A stretch of 64,000 nt of DNA, taken from Candidatus Methylomirabilota bacterium (lineage in GTDB: Bacteria > Methylomirabilota > Methylomirabilia > Rokubacteriales > CSP1-6). The stretch lies in contig DASTFB010000087.1 of NCBI GenBank assembly GCA_035709005.1, forward strand, positions 1-64,000, given 5' to 3'. Below, piece by piece: positions 9,233-17,917 of this stretch. How positions within the stretch are numbered: position 1 is the first letter of the stretch; the number at the start of each line of letters is the position of its first letter. The notes below the pieces were generated by a model. The model had not been told where the DNA came from. It saw nothing but the letters and a program-made list of their open reading frames with translations, and searched no databases. The translations under genes and the position numbers were made by a program.

Positions 9233-10033
9233 ATGCTCGTGGCTGGGATCGACATCGGCTCGGGAACGACCAAGTGCGTGCTCGTCGACGCCGAAGGCAT
9301 CCGGCGCGGGCGCGCCCAGGTGCGCACCAAGGCGGACTTCGAGCACGTGGCCGGCGAGGCGCTGGCCGCGAGCCTCGCCGACGCCGGCGCCGACTTTCAG
9401 GCGCTGGCCTACGTGGCCACCACCGGGCTGGGGCGCTATGCCGTCGCGGCGCGCGACATTCAGATCACCGACCTCACCTGCGGCGCCCGGGGGGCCGCCG
9501 CCGTGTTCCCCAGCACCCGTTACGTGCTCGACATCGGCGCTCAGTGCTCGCGGGCCATCAAGCTCCGTGAGGGCGGCAAGGTCAAAGAGTTCCACATGAA
9601 CGAGAAGTGCGCGGCCGGTTCCGGCGGCTTTCTCGAGCGGGCGGCCAAGTACCTCGAGGTCGCCGTGTCCGACATCGGTCGGCTGTCCCTCGGCGCCGGC
9701 CGGCCACAGCCTATCTCCAGCGTCTGCGCCGTGCTGGCCGAGTCGGAGATCATCAACCACGTCTCCGAGGGCGTCGGCGTGGAGAACATCCTGCGCGGCA
9801 TCCACAACTCGCTGGCCGACCGCGCCCTGGCCCTCCTCAAGCGCGTGGGCCTGGATGGCGAGGTCACCTTCATCGGGGGCGTGGCCCGTCAGGAAGGCAT
9901 GGTCCACGCCCTCCGCGACAAGCTCGGTATCGCCGTCAACGTGGCCGACGAGCCGCAGTTCATCACGGCGCTGGGGGCCGCCCTCCTGGGGCTGCAGCGC
10001 TTCCGCAAGCGGCAAGCCGCCGCGGCGGCCTGA
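9233..10033 (+). CDS. bcrD: Benzoyl-CoA reductase ATPase subunit D
   Basis: 266 aa. Second actin-fold ATPase with GIDIGSGTTKCVLVD at residues 5-19, YVATTGLGRY, VLDIGAQCSRAIK, Cys126 (NEKCAAGSG) and Cys165 (SSVCAVLAESEIINH). The YVATTG and SSxCAVLAExxxIN motifs are BcrD-like and distinguish it from the preceding bcrA. It begins 2 nt after the bcrA stop. A 2-hydroxyacyl-CoA dehydratase activase would be the alternative, but that class needs only one activase gene. Confidence 0.9.
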   Translation: MLVAGIDIGSGTTKCVLVDAEGIRRGRAQVRTKADFEHVAGEALAASLADAGADFQALAYVATTGLGRYAVAARDIQITDLTCGARGAAAVFPSTRYVLDIGAQCSRAIKLREGGKVKEFHMNEKCAAGSGGFLERAAKYLEVAVSDIGRLSLGAGRPQPISSVCAVLAESEIINHVSEGVGVENILRGIHNSLADRALALLKRVGLDGEVTFIGGVARQEGMVHALRDKLGIAVNVADEPQFITALGAALLGLQRFRKRQAAAAA

Positions 10034-10045
10034 GGGAGGCGGCAC

Positions 10046-10492
10046 ATGAATCGCCCGGCCATCACCGTCCGCCCGGTCGAGCTGACCGACCTCGACGACA
10101 TCGTCCGCATCGACGAGAAGCTCACCGGGCAGACGCGCAAGGACTACTGGCAGACCCGCCTGGAAATCGCCGCGCTCCGCCCGCCCTGGATGTCGCTGGT
10201 GGCCGAGACCGACGGCCGCCTGGTCGGCTTCCTCTTCGGCTGGGTCGGCGAGTCGGAGTTCGGCATCGCGGCGAGAATCGGCTGGATCGATCTGATCGGG
10301 CTCGACCCCCGCTACCGCGGCCTGGGGGTGGGACGCGCCCTGGTCGAGCGCTTCGTGACGAGCGGGCGGGAACTGCGCGCCCTCAACAAGGTCGCCACGC
10401 TCATCGACCTCGGCCAGACGGACGTGCGCGAGTTCTTTCTGCGCCTGGGCCTCCGGCACGGGCCGATGGTCCAGATGGAGATGTCGGTCTGA
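10046..10492 (+). CDS. GNAT-family N-acetyltransferase
   Basis: 148 aa. The acetyl-CoA-binding segment LGLDPRYRGLGVGRALVERF (about residues 89-108) carries the R/Q-x-x-G-x-G/A motif. The N-terminal strand ITVRPVELTDLDDIV is typical of the family. Ribosome-binding site GGGAGGCGGC, start 12 nt after bcrD. The substrate is unknown. Placement after the reductase suggests modification of a pathway protein or detoxification of a small amine; neither can be shown from sequence. Confidence 0.85.
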   Translation: MNRPAITVRPVELTDLDDIVRIDEKLTGQTRKDYWQTRLEIAALRPPWMSLVAETDGRLVGFLFGWVGESEFGIAARIGWIDLIGLDPRYRGLGVGRALVERFVTSGRELRALNKVATLIDLGQTDVREFFLRLGLRHGPMVQMEMSV

Positions 10493-10536
10493 TAGTGCAT
10501 CGCCGGCCCGCCCCGGCCGGCCAGAGGAGGACGGTC

Positions 10537-11694
10537 ATGCGCTTGCTCATCGCACTGCTGCTCAGCATCGGCACGGCGGTCGCGGCTACCTCGGCGGCGC
10601 CGGGCCAGGAGGTCTACAGGATCGGGGCGATCTTCTCCATCACCGGCCCCGGCTCCTCGCTCGGCATCCCCGAGCGTGACACCGCGCTCATGATCGAGAG
10701 CGAGGTCAATGCCAGAGGCGGGATCAAGGCGCCGGACGGCCGGCTGCACCCGATCAAGCTCGTCATCTACGACGACGGTAGCGACGAGACCAAGGCCGTC
10801 CTGGCCGCCAAGAAGCTCATCGACGAGGATCGGGTCGCGGCCATCATCGGCACCACGCTCAGCGGCACCTCGCTGGCCATCCTCGACACCGTGCAGAAGG
10901 CCGAAGTGCCGATGGTCTCCTGCGCGGCGGCCATCAAGATCGTGGAGCCGGTGGCCGAGCGGAAGTGGATCTTCAAGACTCCCCAGAGCGATCACCTGAT
11001 CGTGGGGGTGCTGGCCGAGCACCTCAAGGCCAAGGGGCTCACCCGGGTGGGCTGGCTCAACGTGGATTACGCCTTCGGCCAACTGGGGTGGATCGAATTC
11101 GAGAAGGCGGCCCGGCGCCTGGGTCTCACTGTCGTGGCCAACGAGAAATTCGGCCAGCGGGACGTGGACATGACCGCCCAGCTCACTCGCGTGAAGGCGG
11201 CCAACCCCCAGGCCGTCATCGTCTGGTCGATCCCGCCCTCCGCCTCCCTCGCCACCAAGAACTACGCCGACCTCGGGCTGCGAGCGCCCCTGTTCCAGAG
11301 CCACGGTGTCGGCAACAAGCGCTACATCGAGCTGGCCGGTCCTGCCGCCAACGGGGTCGTCTTCCCCGTGGGCAAGTTGCTGGTCGCCGAACAGCTCGCC
11401 GACGGCGACGCGCAGAAGCCGGTGCTGCTCGCCTATGCGCGCGACTTCGAAGCCCGCTACGGCCCGCGCAACACCTTCGGTGGCCACGCCTGGGACGCGC
11501 TCTGGCTCGTGTTGCGGGCGATGGAGACGGCCGGACCGGACCGGGCGGCCATCCGCACAGCCATCGAGGGCACCCGGAACTTCGTAGGGATCACCGGCAT
11601 CTTCAACTTCTCGCCGACCGACCACAACGGGCTCGACGTGCGGGCCGTCACCATGGTCCAGATCGCCGACGGCCAGTGGAAGGTCGCCCGGTGA
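10537..11694 (+). CDS. Branched-chain-type ABC transporter substrate-binding protein
   Basis: 385 aa with an N-terminal signal peptide (MRLLIALLLSIGTAVAATSA). The mature part is a type I periplasmic-binding fold of the LivK/Peripla_BP_6 class: IGAIFSITGPGSSLGIPE at the start, INARGG-like linker, DDGSDETKAVLAAKKLI and a C-terminal ITGIFNFSPTDHNG. In aromatic operons such proteins commonly bind benzoate-like acids; here that is inferred from context. Strong ribosome-binding site AGAGGAGG at 10523-10530. It overlaps the permease gene (GTGA). Confidence 0.9.
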   Translation: MRLLIALLLSIGTAVAATSAAPGQEVYRIGAIFSITGPGSSLGIPERDTALMIESEVNARGGIKAPDGRLHPIKLVIYDDGSDETKAVLAAKKLIDEDRVAAIIGTTLSGTSLAILDTVQKAEVPMVSCAAAIKIVEPVAERKWIFKTPQSDHLIVGVLAEHLKAKGLTRVGWLNVDYAFGQLGWIEFEKAARRLGLTVVANEKFGQRDVDMTAQLTRVKAANPQAVIVWSIPPSASLATKNYADLGLRAPLFQSHGVGNKRYIELAGPAANGVVFPVGKLLVAEQLADGDAQKPVLLAYARDFEARYGPRNTFGGHAWDALWLVLRAMETAGPDRAAIRTAIEGTRNFVGITGIFNFSPTDHNGLDVRAVTMVQIADGQWKVAR

Positions 11695-12572
11695 GCATTA
11701 CCGACCAGCTGGCCCAGTACCTCGCCTCCGGGCTGGTGGTGGGGGGCGTCTACGCCCTCATCGGGCTGGGCTTCGTGATCGTCTACAGTGTCACCCGGGT
11801 CATCAACTTCGCCCAGGGCGAGATGGTGATGCTGGGCGCGTTGGGTACGGCGACCCTGGTGGAGCGGGGCCTGGGCCTTCCCGCAGCCTTCGCACTGACG
11901 GTCGTCGCCGTCGCCGCGCTCGGCGCCGTGCTGGAGCGGGTGGCCGTCCACCCGCTCCGCGCCGGCCCGGCGTTGTCGCTCCTCATCCTCACCATCGGCG
12001 CCTCCATCGCCCTCCGGGGCGCGGCGCTGATCGCCTGGGGCACCGACCCCTTCGCGCTGCCCGCGTTCTCCCCGGGGCCGCCCCTTCGCGTGCTCGGGGC
12101 CGTGGTCGTGCGGCAGGGGCTGTGGGTGCTCGCCGTCGCTGTCGTCGTCTTCGCACTGCTGTGGGTCTTCTTCACGCGCACCTACCCGGGCACCGCCGTC
12201 CGTGCCTGCGCGGTGAACCCCCGCGCCGCCCGGCTCATGGGCATCCGCGTCGACCGCATGTTCCTGCTGGCATTCGCGCTGGCCGGCGCGCTCGGAGCCA
12301 CCGCCGGCGCCGTGATCGCGCCGATCACGTACGCCACCTACGACATGGGCCTCTTGCTCGGGCTCAAGGGATTCGTGGCCGCCGTGCTCGGAGGCCTGGT
12401 GAGCCCGCCGGGCGCCGTCGCCGGCGGTTTCCTGCTCGGCGTGCTCGAGTCCCTGGCCGCCGGCTTCGTCTCCTCCGGCTACAAGGACGCCGTCGCCTTC
12501 GTCATCCTCATCCTGCTCGCCCTCGCCCAGGTGGCCGGCTGGCTGCCCTGGCGGGTGGCCGACGAGGCCTGA
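11691..12572 (+). CDS. livH: ABC transporter permease, LivH type
   Basis: 293 aa, about eight membrane segments. LASGLVVGGVYALIGLGFVIVY and INFAQGEMVMLGA at the N-terminus and the EAA-type loop GLKGFVAAVLGGLVSPPGAV are the LivH hallmarks. GTG 11691 overlaps the binding-protein stop by 4 nt. It pairs with the LivM-like protein to form the membrane channel of the uptake system for this operon's presumed aromatic acid substrate. Confidence 0.9.
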   Translation: MSITDQLAQYLASGLVVGGVYALIGLGFVIVYSVTRVINFAQGEMVMLGALGTATLVERGLGLPAAFALTVVAVAALGAVLERVAVHPLRAGPALSLLILTIGASIALRGAALIAWGTDPFALPAFSPGPPLRVLGAVVVRQGLWVLAVAVVVFALLWVFFTRTYPGTAVRACAVNPRAARLMGIRVDRMFLLAFALAGALGATAGAVIAPITYATYDMGLLLGLKGFVAAVLGGLVSPPGAVAGGFLLGVLESLAAGFVSSGYKDAVAFVILILLALAQVAGWLPWRVADEA

Positions 12573-12575
12573 GCG

Positions 12576-13532
12576 ATGAGCGCTCGCCGACGCTGGGCGG
12601 TGCTGGCCGCGGTGGGGGCAGGGCTGGCCGCGCTGCCGTGGCTCGTCGCCTCCGGCTACGTCCTGGGCACGCTCGTCTTCATCGGCCTCAACGCCCTGGC
12701 CGCGCTGGGGCTCTCGCTGGTCATGGGCTATGCCGGGCAGGTGTCGCTCGGCCAGGCCGCCTTCCTCGCCCTCGGGGCCTACGTGAGCGGCGTGTTGACC
12801 ACCACTGGCGGCTGGAACGGCTGGGCCGCGCTCGCCGTCGCCTTCGTCGCCGGCACCCTGACCGCGCTCCTCGTGGGATTGCCGATCTTCCGCCTGTCCG
12901 GCCTGCTCCTGGCCATGGCCACGCTCGGCTTCGGCATCATCGTCTACTACGTCCTCGTGAACTGGAGCGCCGTCACCGGAGGGCCGTCGGGGCTCACGGG
13001 CATCCCGCCGCTGCGGGTGGGACGCTTCGCCTTCACCACCGACGCCCGCATGCTCTGGCTCACCTGGGCCTGCCTGCTCGTAGCCATGGGGCTCGCCGGC
13101 AACCTCGTCGACTCCCGTATCGGACGCGCGCTGCGGGCCATTCACGGCAACGAGGCCGCCGCCCAGGCGGCAGGTATCGACGTGACCCGGCTCAAGCTCG
13201 GCGTGTTCGCGCTGGCCGGGGGCCTCACCGCGCTCGCCGGGTCGCTCTACGCTCACTACCTGACCGTGATCAATCCTTCGCCGTTCGGGTTTGTCTACTC
13301 CGTCGAGCTGGTGGTCATGGTGGTGCTCGGAGGCGTTTCGAGTCTGTGGGGCGCGGTGCTGGGCGCCGCCATCGTCGTGGTGCTCGTGGAGGGGCTGCGG
13401 AGCCTGCTGCCCCGGGTGGCGGCCACACACGGTGCCGCCGAGTACGAGATCATCCTCTTCGGCCTCGCCCTCATGGCCTTCATGGTCTTTCTGCCTCGCG
13501 GCCTCAGCGGACTGCGACATTCGCGGCCATGA
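12576..13532 (+). CDS. livM: ABC transporter permease, LivM type
   Basis: 318 aa, roughly nine to ten hydrophobic segments. ALGLSLVMGYAGQVSLGQAAFLALGAY and the loop AIHGNEAAAQAAGIDVTRLKLGVFALAGGLT are diagnostic of LivM. ATG 12576 is 3 nt after the livH stop, and the 3' end overlaps the LivG gene by 4 nt. Its length is normal for the family. Confidence 0.9.
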   Translation: MSARRRWAVLAAVGAGLAALPWLVASGYVLGTLVFIGLNALAALGLSLVMGYAGQVSLGQAAFLALGAYVSGVLTTTGGWNGWAALAVAFVAGTLTALLVGLPIFRLSGLLLAMATLGFGIIVYYVLVNWSAVTGGPSGLTGIPPLRVGRFAFTTDARMLWLTWACLLVAMGLAGNLVDSRIGRALRAIHGNEAAAQAAGIDVTRLKLGVFALAGGLTALAGSLYAHYLTVINPSPFGFVYSVELVVMVVLGGVSSLWGAVLGAAIVVVLVEGLRSLLPRVAATHGAAEYEIILFGLALMAFMVFLPRGLSGLRHSRP

Positions 13533-14302
13533 CGGTGCGATCCCTCCTCGACGTCCAGGGTCTCGCCAAGCACTTCGGCGGCGTGGCCGCCGTACGCGGT
13601 GTCGACTTCGCCGTCGCCTCCGGCCAGATCAAGGCTCTCATCGGGCCCAACGGCGCCGGCAAGACGACCATCTTCAACATGATCTGCGGCGCCCTGGTGC
13701 CCACCCGGGGCCGGGCCTTCTTCCGCGGGGAGGCGCTGCCGGTAGGCCGCCCCGACGCCGTGGCGGCGCGCGGCATCGCCCGGACCTTTCAGCTCGTGCG
13801 GCTCTTCGGCGATATGACCGTGCGGGAGCACGTGCTGGTGGGCGGCCATCGAGGCGGGCGCGCGGGCTGGACGGCGTGCGCCCTGCGGACCCGGGCCACG
13901 CGGCGAGAGGAGCAGCGCCTGCACGCGCGCGCGGCCGCCGTCCTCGAGCGCGTCGGACTGGCCACTCGCGCCGATGTCCCGGCGGCCGCATTGCCTTATG
14001 GCGAGCAGCGGCTGGTCGAGGTGGCCCGCGCGCTGGCCATGGAACCGAGCTTGCTGCTGCTCGACGAGCCGGGGGGCGGCCTCGATGCCGGGGAGCAGGA
14101 ACGGCTGGCCACCCTGATCCGCGCCATTCGCGACGACGGCACCACGGTCCTTCTCGTCGACCACCACATGGACTTCGTGATGGGGATCTCGGACGAGGTC
14201 CTGGTGCTTTCATACGGCCAGAAGCTCGCCGAGGGCCGGCCGGCCGACGTGCGCAGGCATCCGGCGGTGATCGCCGCCTACCTCGGCGAGGAGGCCGCCT
14301 GA
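13529..14302 (+). CDS. livG: ABC transporter ATP-binding protein, LivG type
   Basis: 257 aa. Walker A GPNGAGKTT (about residues 38-46), Walker B LLLLDEPGGGLD (about 172-183), switch His in VDHHMDFVMG. The C-terminal AEGRPADVRRHPAVIAAYLGEE is the usual LivG tail. The ABC signature loop reads LPYGEQRLVEVARAL rather than LSGGQ, as is common in LivG. Start overlaps livM and stop overlaps livF (TGATG). Confidence 0.92.
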   Translation: MTVRSLLDVQGLAKHFGGVAAVRGVDFAVASGQIKALIGPNGAGKTTIFNMICGALVPTRGRAFFRGEALPVGRPDAVAARGIARTFQLVRLFGDMTVREHVLVGGHRGGRAGWTACALRTRATRREEQRLHARAAAVLERVGLATRADVPAAALPYGEQRLVEVARALAMEPSLLLLDEPGGGLDAGEQERLATLIRAIRDDGTTVLLVDHHMDFVMGISDEVLVLSYGQKLAEGRPADVRRHPAVIAAYLGEEAA

Positions 14303-15033
14303 TGCTCGACGTCGTCGGCCTCGACGTCTTCTACGGCCGCGTCCAGGCGTTGCGCGGGGTGAGCCTGCACGTGACCCCGGGCGAGCTGGTCACCATCGTC
14401 GGACCCAACGGCGGTGGCAAAACGACGCTCCTGCGCGCGCTGACCGGCCTGGTGCCCGTGCGCGCGGGCACGATCGCGTTCGGCGGCGCCCGCATCAGCG
14501 ACCAGCCGACCGAGGTCATCGTGCGCCGGGGCCTGGCCCTGGTGCCCGAGGGGCGCGAGCTCTTCGGGCCGCTCACTGTGCGGGAGAACCTCGCGCTGGG
14601 CGCCTACCCGTGCGGGCGGGCCGCGCGGCGGGCGCACCTCGGCCCCGACCTCGAGCGCGTCCTCGGCCTCTTCCCGGCCCTACGACCGCGTCTCGGTCAG
14701 GCCGCAGCCACGCTGTCGGGCGGGGAGCAACAGATGGTGGCGATCGGCCGCGCCCTGATCAGCCGGCCGCGCCTGCTGCTGCTCGACGAGCCGTCGGTGG
14801 GCCTGGCGCCCCTCGTCATCGGCGAGATCTTCCGGGCCCTGGCCGCGTTGAAGCGGGAGGGGCTCACCATGCTCCTCATCGAGCAGAACGCGCGCGCCGC
14901 GTTCCGTATCGCCGATCGCGGCTACGCTCTCCGCCCGGGCGGCGTGATCTCGGAGGTGACGGCGAACGGCCATGGTTCCGAGCCGGCCCACGCGTACGGC
15001 CTCGTCCTCAGTCGCCAGGAGGCTACCCCATGA
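14302..15033 (+). CDS. livF: ABC transporter ATP-binding protein, LivF type
   Basis: 243 aa. Walker A GPNGGGKTT (about 33-41), LVPEGRELFGPLTVRENL, signature LSGGEQQMVAIGRAL, Walker B LLLLDEPSVGLAP, and EQNARAAFRIADRGY are all standard for LivF. It completes a full binding-protein/two-permease/two-ATPase importer. It overlaps the ligase gene by 4 nt, so uptake and CoA activation are co-translated. Confidence 0.92.
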   Translation: MLDVVGLDVFYGRVQALRGVSLHVTPGELVTIVGPNGGGKTTLLRALTGLVPVRAGTIAFGGARISDQPTEVIVRRGLALVPEGRELFGPLTVRENLALGAYPCGRAARRAHLGPDLERVLGLFPALRPRLGQAAATLSGGEQQMVAIGRALISRPRLLLLDEPSVGLAPLVIGEIFRALAALKREGLTMLLIEQNARAAFRIADRGYALRPGGVISEVTANGHGSEPAHAYGLVLSRQEATP

Positions 15034-16325
15034 TCGACGCCACCGCTATCGAACGATCCTCGCGTCCCGACCTCACGGCCCTTCAGCTCCGCCGGCTCCG
15101 CCGGGCGGTGGCGTGGGCAGCCGAACGCGTGCCGCTCTACCGAGAGCGGCTGGCCCGAGCCGGCGTCCACTCCGACGACCTCCAATCTCTCGACGACCTC
15201 CGCCGCCTGCCCTTCACGGACAAGAGCGACTTCCGCGACACGTACCCCTACGGGCTGCTGGCCGTGCCCCTCGAGCGGATCGTCCGCATCCACGCCTCCT
15301 CGGGAACGACGGGCAAGCCGACGGTCGTCGCCTACACCCGGGGCGACCTCGAGACCTGGAGCGAGGTCATGGCGCGTACGCTCCAGATGGGCGGCGTCGG
15401 CTCCGCCGACGTCGTCCACAACGCTTACGGGTACGGGCTCTTCACCGGCGGGCTGGGCTTCCACTACGGCGCCGAGCGTGTGGGCGCCGCGGTGATCCCG
15501 ATGTCGGGGGGCTTCACCGAACGCCAGCTGACGGCCTTTACCGATTTCGGCTCCAGCGTCCTCTGCTGCACCCCGTCCTATGCGCTTCACCTGGCCGAGG
15601 CCCTCGGGGATGCGGGAATCGCCACCAAGGACCTCCGGCTGCGCGTGGGCTTCTTTGGCGCCGAGCCGTGGACGGAGGCGATGCGTGACGCCATCGAGAG
15701 CCGGCTCGACGTCATGGCGCTCAACATCTACGGTCTCAGCGAGGTGATCGGACCCGGCGTGGCGGTGGAATGCCCGGAGCGCCGGGGCATGCACGTGGCC
15801 GAGGACCACTTTCTGCCCGAGATCGTGGACCCGGCCACGCTGGAGCCCGTCCCGCCCGGCGTCACCGGGGAGCTGGTCTTCACCACCCTGACCAAAGAGG
15901 CCTTGCCCCTGCTGCGCTACCGGACTCGCGATCTCACCGCAATCGACCCCGCGCCCTGCCCGTGCGGCCGGACGCTCGTCCGGATCGGGCGGATCATGGC
16001 CCGAACGGACGACATGCTCATCGTCCGCGGCGTCAATGTCTACCCCTCGCAGATCGAGCACGCGTTGCTCGGCGTTCCCGGGCTGGCCCCTCACTACCTG
16101 CTGGTACTCCGGCGCGAGAGCGCGCTCGACGCGCTGGAAGTGCGGGTCGAGACCGCCAGCGGCGGCGAGGGCCCGGCGGCCGGCGCGCTCAGCACGCTGG
16201 CACGTCGGAGGATCCACGAAATCACCGGGATCACGGCCGACGTGAGCGTCGTGTCGCCCAGAACCCTGGAGCGGAGCGTGGGCAAGGCCAAGCGGGTGCT
16301 GGATCTACGGAACGGGCGACGATGA
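15030..16325 (+). CDS. PaaK-type aryl/phenylacetate-CoA ligase
   Basis: 431 aa, the normal length of the phenylacetate-CoA ligase family. The ATP/AMP motif ASSGTTGKPTVV lies near residues 90-101, with YGLSEVIGPG (about 235), RYRTRDLT and the C-terminal GRIMARTDDMLIVRGVNVYPSQIE hinge (about 325-347). It would activate an aromatic acid with ATP and CoA to feed the reductase. The exact acid (benzoate, phenylacetate or a substituted benzoate) cannot be read from the sequence. ATG 15030 overlaps livF; its stop overlaps dch. Confidence 0.85.
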   Translation: MIDATAIERSSRPDLTALQLRRLRRAVAWAAERVPLYRERLARAGVHSDDLQSLDDLRRLPFTDKSDFRDTYPYGLLAVPLERIVRIHASSGTTGKPTVVAYTRGDLETWSEVMARTLQMGGVGSADVVHNAYGYGLFTGGLGFHYGAERVGAAVIPMSGGFTERQLTAFTDFGSSVLCCTPSYALHLAEALGDAGIATKDLRLRVGFFGAEPWTEAMRDAIESRLDVMALNIYGLSEVIGPGVAVECPERRGMHVAEDHFLPEIVDPATLEPVPPGVTGELVFTTLTKEALPLLRYRTRDLTAIDPAPCPCGRTLVRIGRIMARTDDMLIVRGVNVYPSQIEHALLGVPGLAPHYLLVLRRESALDALEVRVETASGGEGPAAGALSTLARRRIHEITGITADVSVVSPRTLERSVGKAKRVLDLRNGRR

Positions 16326-17110
16326 GCAGGGCGGCCTCCCCGAGCGACTTCCGGTTCCTCCGTTACGCCGACGAGCGGGACATCGTCAGGATCACGCTGG
16401 CCCGGCCGCCGCTCAACATTCTCACCATCGAGGTGCTGCACGAGCTCGGCGAGGCCCTCGAGCGGGCGGCGGCCCGGCCGGCCCTGAAGGCGCTCGTGCT
16501 GGCGGCCGAGGGCAAGGCGTTCTGCGCCGGGGTCGCCGTGGAAGACCACCTGGGCGAGCAAGCGCGGCCGATGCTGGAGGCCTTTCACCACGTCTTCCGC
16601 CGACTGCGCGCGCTCGACTGCGCCACCCTGGCCGCCGTGCAGGGCGCGGCGCTCGGCGGCGGCGCCGAGCTGGCCACCTTCTGCGACCTCGTCGTGGCCG
16701 CCGAGTCGGCAACCTTCGGCCAGCCCGAGATCAAAGTGGGCGTCTTTCCGCCCATCGCCGCGCTGCGATATCCGGCTCGAATCGGGCCGGCCCGCACGTT
16801 GCGCCTGCTCCTGTCCGGCGACGTGATCGACGCCACCGAGGCGGAGCGGATCGGTCTGGTCGACCGCGTGGTGCCAGCGGCCCGCCTCGACGATGTCGTG
16901 GAATCGGAGCTGGCCCGCTTCCGCGCATTGAGCGCGGTCGTGCTCCGCCTCACCAAGCGCGCCGTACTTGCCACCGCCGGGCTCGACTTCGCCGAGGGGC
17001 TGGCCCTGCTCGAGGAGCTCTATCACGACGAGCTGATGACCACCGCCGACGCCGAAGAGGGTCTGCGTGCCTTCGTCGAGAAGCGCAGGCCGGTGTGGCG
17101 GGATCGCTGA
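16322..17110 (+). CDS. dch: Cyclohexa-1,5-diene-1-carbonyl-CoA hydratase (crotonase fold)
   Basis: 262 aa enoyl-CoA hydratase-like protein. The segment FCAGVAVEDHLGEQARPMLE followed by FHHVFRRLRAL, and GAALGGGAELATFCD...FGQPEIKVGVFPP, match the Dch branch used after class I benzoyl-CoA reductase (SVGV-x-DH and QPEIxLGVFPP) rather than a generic crotonase or BadK. The oxyanion-hole glycines are in ALGGGAE. It would hydrate the dienoyl-CoA product of BcrCBAD to 6-hydroxycyclohex-1-ene-1-carbonyl-CoA. The start overlaps the ligase stop by 4 nt. Confidence 0.82.
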   Translation: MSRAASPSDFRFLRYADERDIVRITLARPPLNILTIEVLHELGEALERAAARPALKALVLAAEGKAFCAGVAVEDHLGEQARPMLEAFHHVFRRLRALDCATLAAVQGAALGGGAELATFCDLVVAAESATFGQPEIKVGVFPPIAALRYPARIGPARTLRLLLSGDVIDATEAERIGLVDRVVPAARLDDVVESELARFRALSAVVLRLTKRAVLATAGLDFAEGLALLEELYHDELMTTADAEEGLRAFVEKRRPVWRDR

Positions 17111-17120
17111 GGAGGCTGCC

Positions 17121-17882
17121 ATGAGATTACGGGGCCGGACCGCGCTCGTCACCGGCGGCGGTCGCGGCATCGGCCGCGCCATCGCCCTGGGCCTCGCTCG
17201 CGAGGGCGCCCAGGTCGCCGTCCTGGACCTCCTGGCGGAGGCAGCCGAGCGCGTGGGGCGTGAGATCGAGGCTCTGGGCGTCAAGGCGCTGGTTCTCGGC
17301 GCCGACCTCACCCACCGCACGGAAGTCGCCAGGGCCGTCGACGAGCTGATCGGGCAATGGGGCCAGCTCGACGTCGTCGTCAACAATGCGGGCTGGGACC
17401 GGATGGAGCTCTTCCTCGACAGCGAGGAAGAGACCTGGGACAGGATCATCGCCGTCAACTTCAAGGCCATGCTCTACGTGCTGAAGGCGGCCTTGCCCCA
17501 CATGGTGGCGCGCGGCGACGGGCGGGTCGTCAACATCGGCTCCGACGCCGGGCGCGTGGGCTCGACAGGGGAAGCCGTCTATGCCGGCAGCAAAGGCGCC
17601 GTCATCGCCTTTTCCAAGACCCTCGCCCGCGAGCTGGCGCGCCACGGCATCACCGTCAACGTCGTCTGCCCCGGCCTCACCGAGACGCCTCTGCTGCAGG
17701 GCATCCGTGAGCAGTCGCCGAAGACGGCGAAGGTCATCGAGGCGGTCACCCGGGCCATTCCTCTCGGGCGGGTGGGGACGCCTCAGGACGTGGCCGAGGC
17801 GGTGGTGTTCCTCGCCTCGCCGGGGGCTCGCTACATCACCGGCCAGACGCTCAGCGTGAGCGGCGGCCTGACGATGTGCTGA
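17121..17882 (+). CDS. badH: BadH-like short-chain dehydrogenase
   Basis: 253 aa SDR. Rossmann motif TGGGRGIGRAIA (about 10-21), NNAGWD (about 90-95), catalytic Ser in NIGSDAGRVGSTGEAVYAGSKGA with the YxxxK pair, and C-terminal ITGQTLSVSGGLTM. VNNAGWD, ITVNVVCPG, AIPLGRxGxPxDxA and LSVSGGLTM are very close to R. palustris BadH (2-hydroxycyclohexanecarboxyl-CoA dehydrogenase). The Thauera-type alternative, Had, is a zinc alcohol dehydrogenase and is not here. Ribosome-binding site GAGGAGGC; 10 nt after dch. Confidence 0.75.
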   Translation: MRLRGRTALVTGGGRGIGRAIALGLAREGAQVAVLDLLAEAAERVGREIEALGVKALVLGADLTHRTEVARAVDELIGQWGQLDVVVNNAGWDRMELFLDSEEETWDRIIAVNFKAMLYVLKAALPHMVARGDGRVVNIGSDAGRVGSTGEAVYAGSKGAVIAFSKTLARELARHGITVNVVCPGLTETPLLQGIREQSPKTAKVIEAVTRAIPLGRVGTPQDVAEAVVFLASPGARYITGQTLSVSGGLTMC

Positions 17883-17917
17883 GCTCGCAGCTTGCGCAGG
17901 TGGGAAAGGAGACGCCA

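Noticed and set aside
8370-10033. Reading the two ATPases as 2-hydroxyacyl-CoA dehydratase activators
   Set aside because: Two distinct activase genes with BcrA- and BcrD-type motifs, next to BcrB- and BcrC-like subunits and Dch, fit class I benzoyl-CoA reductase better.
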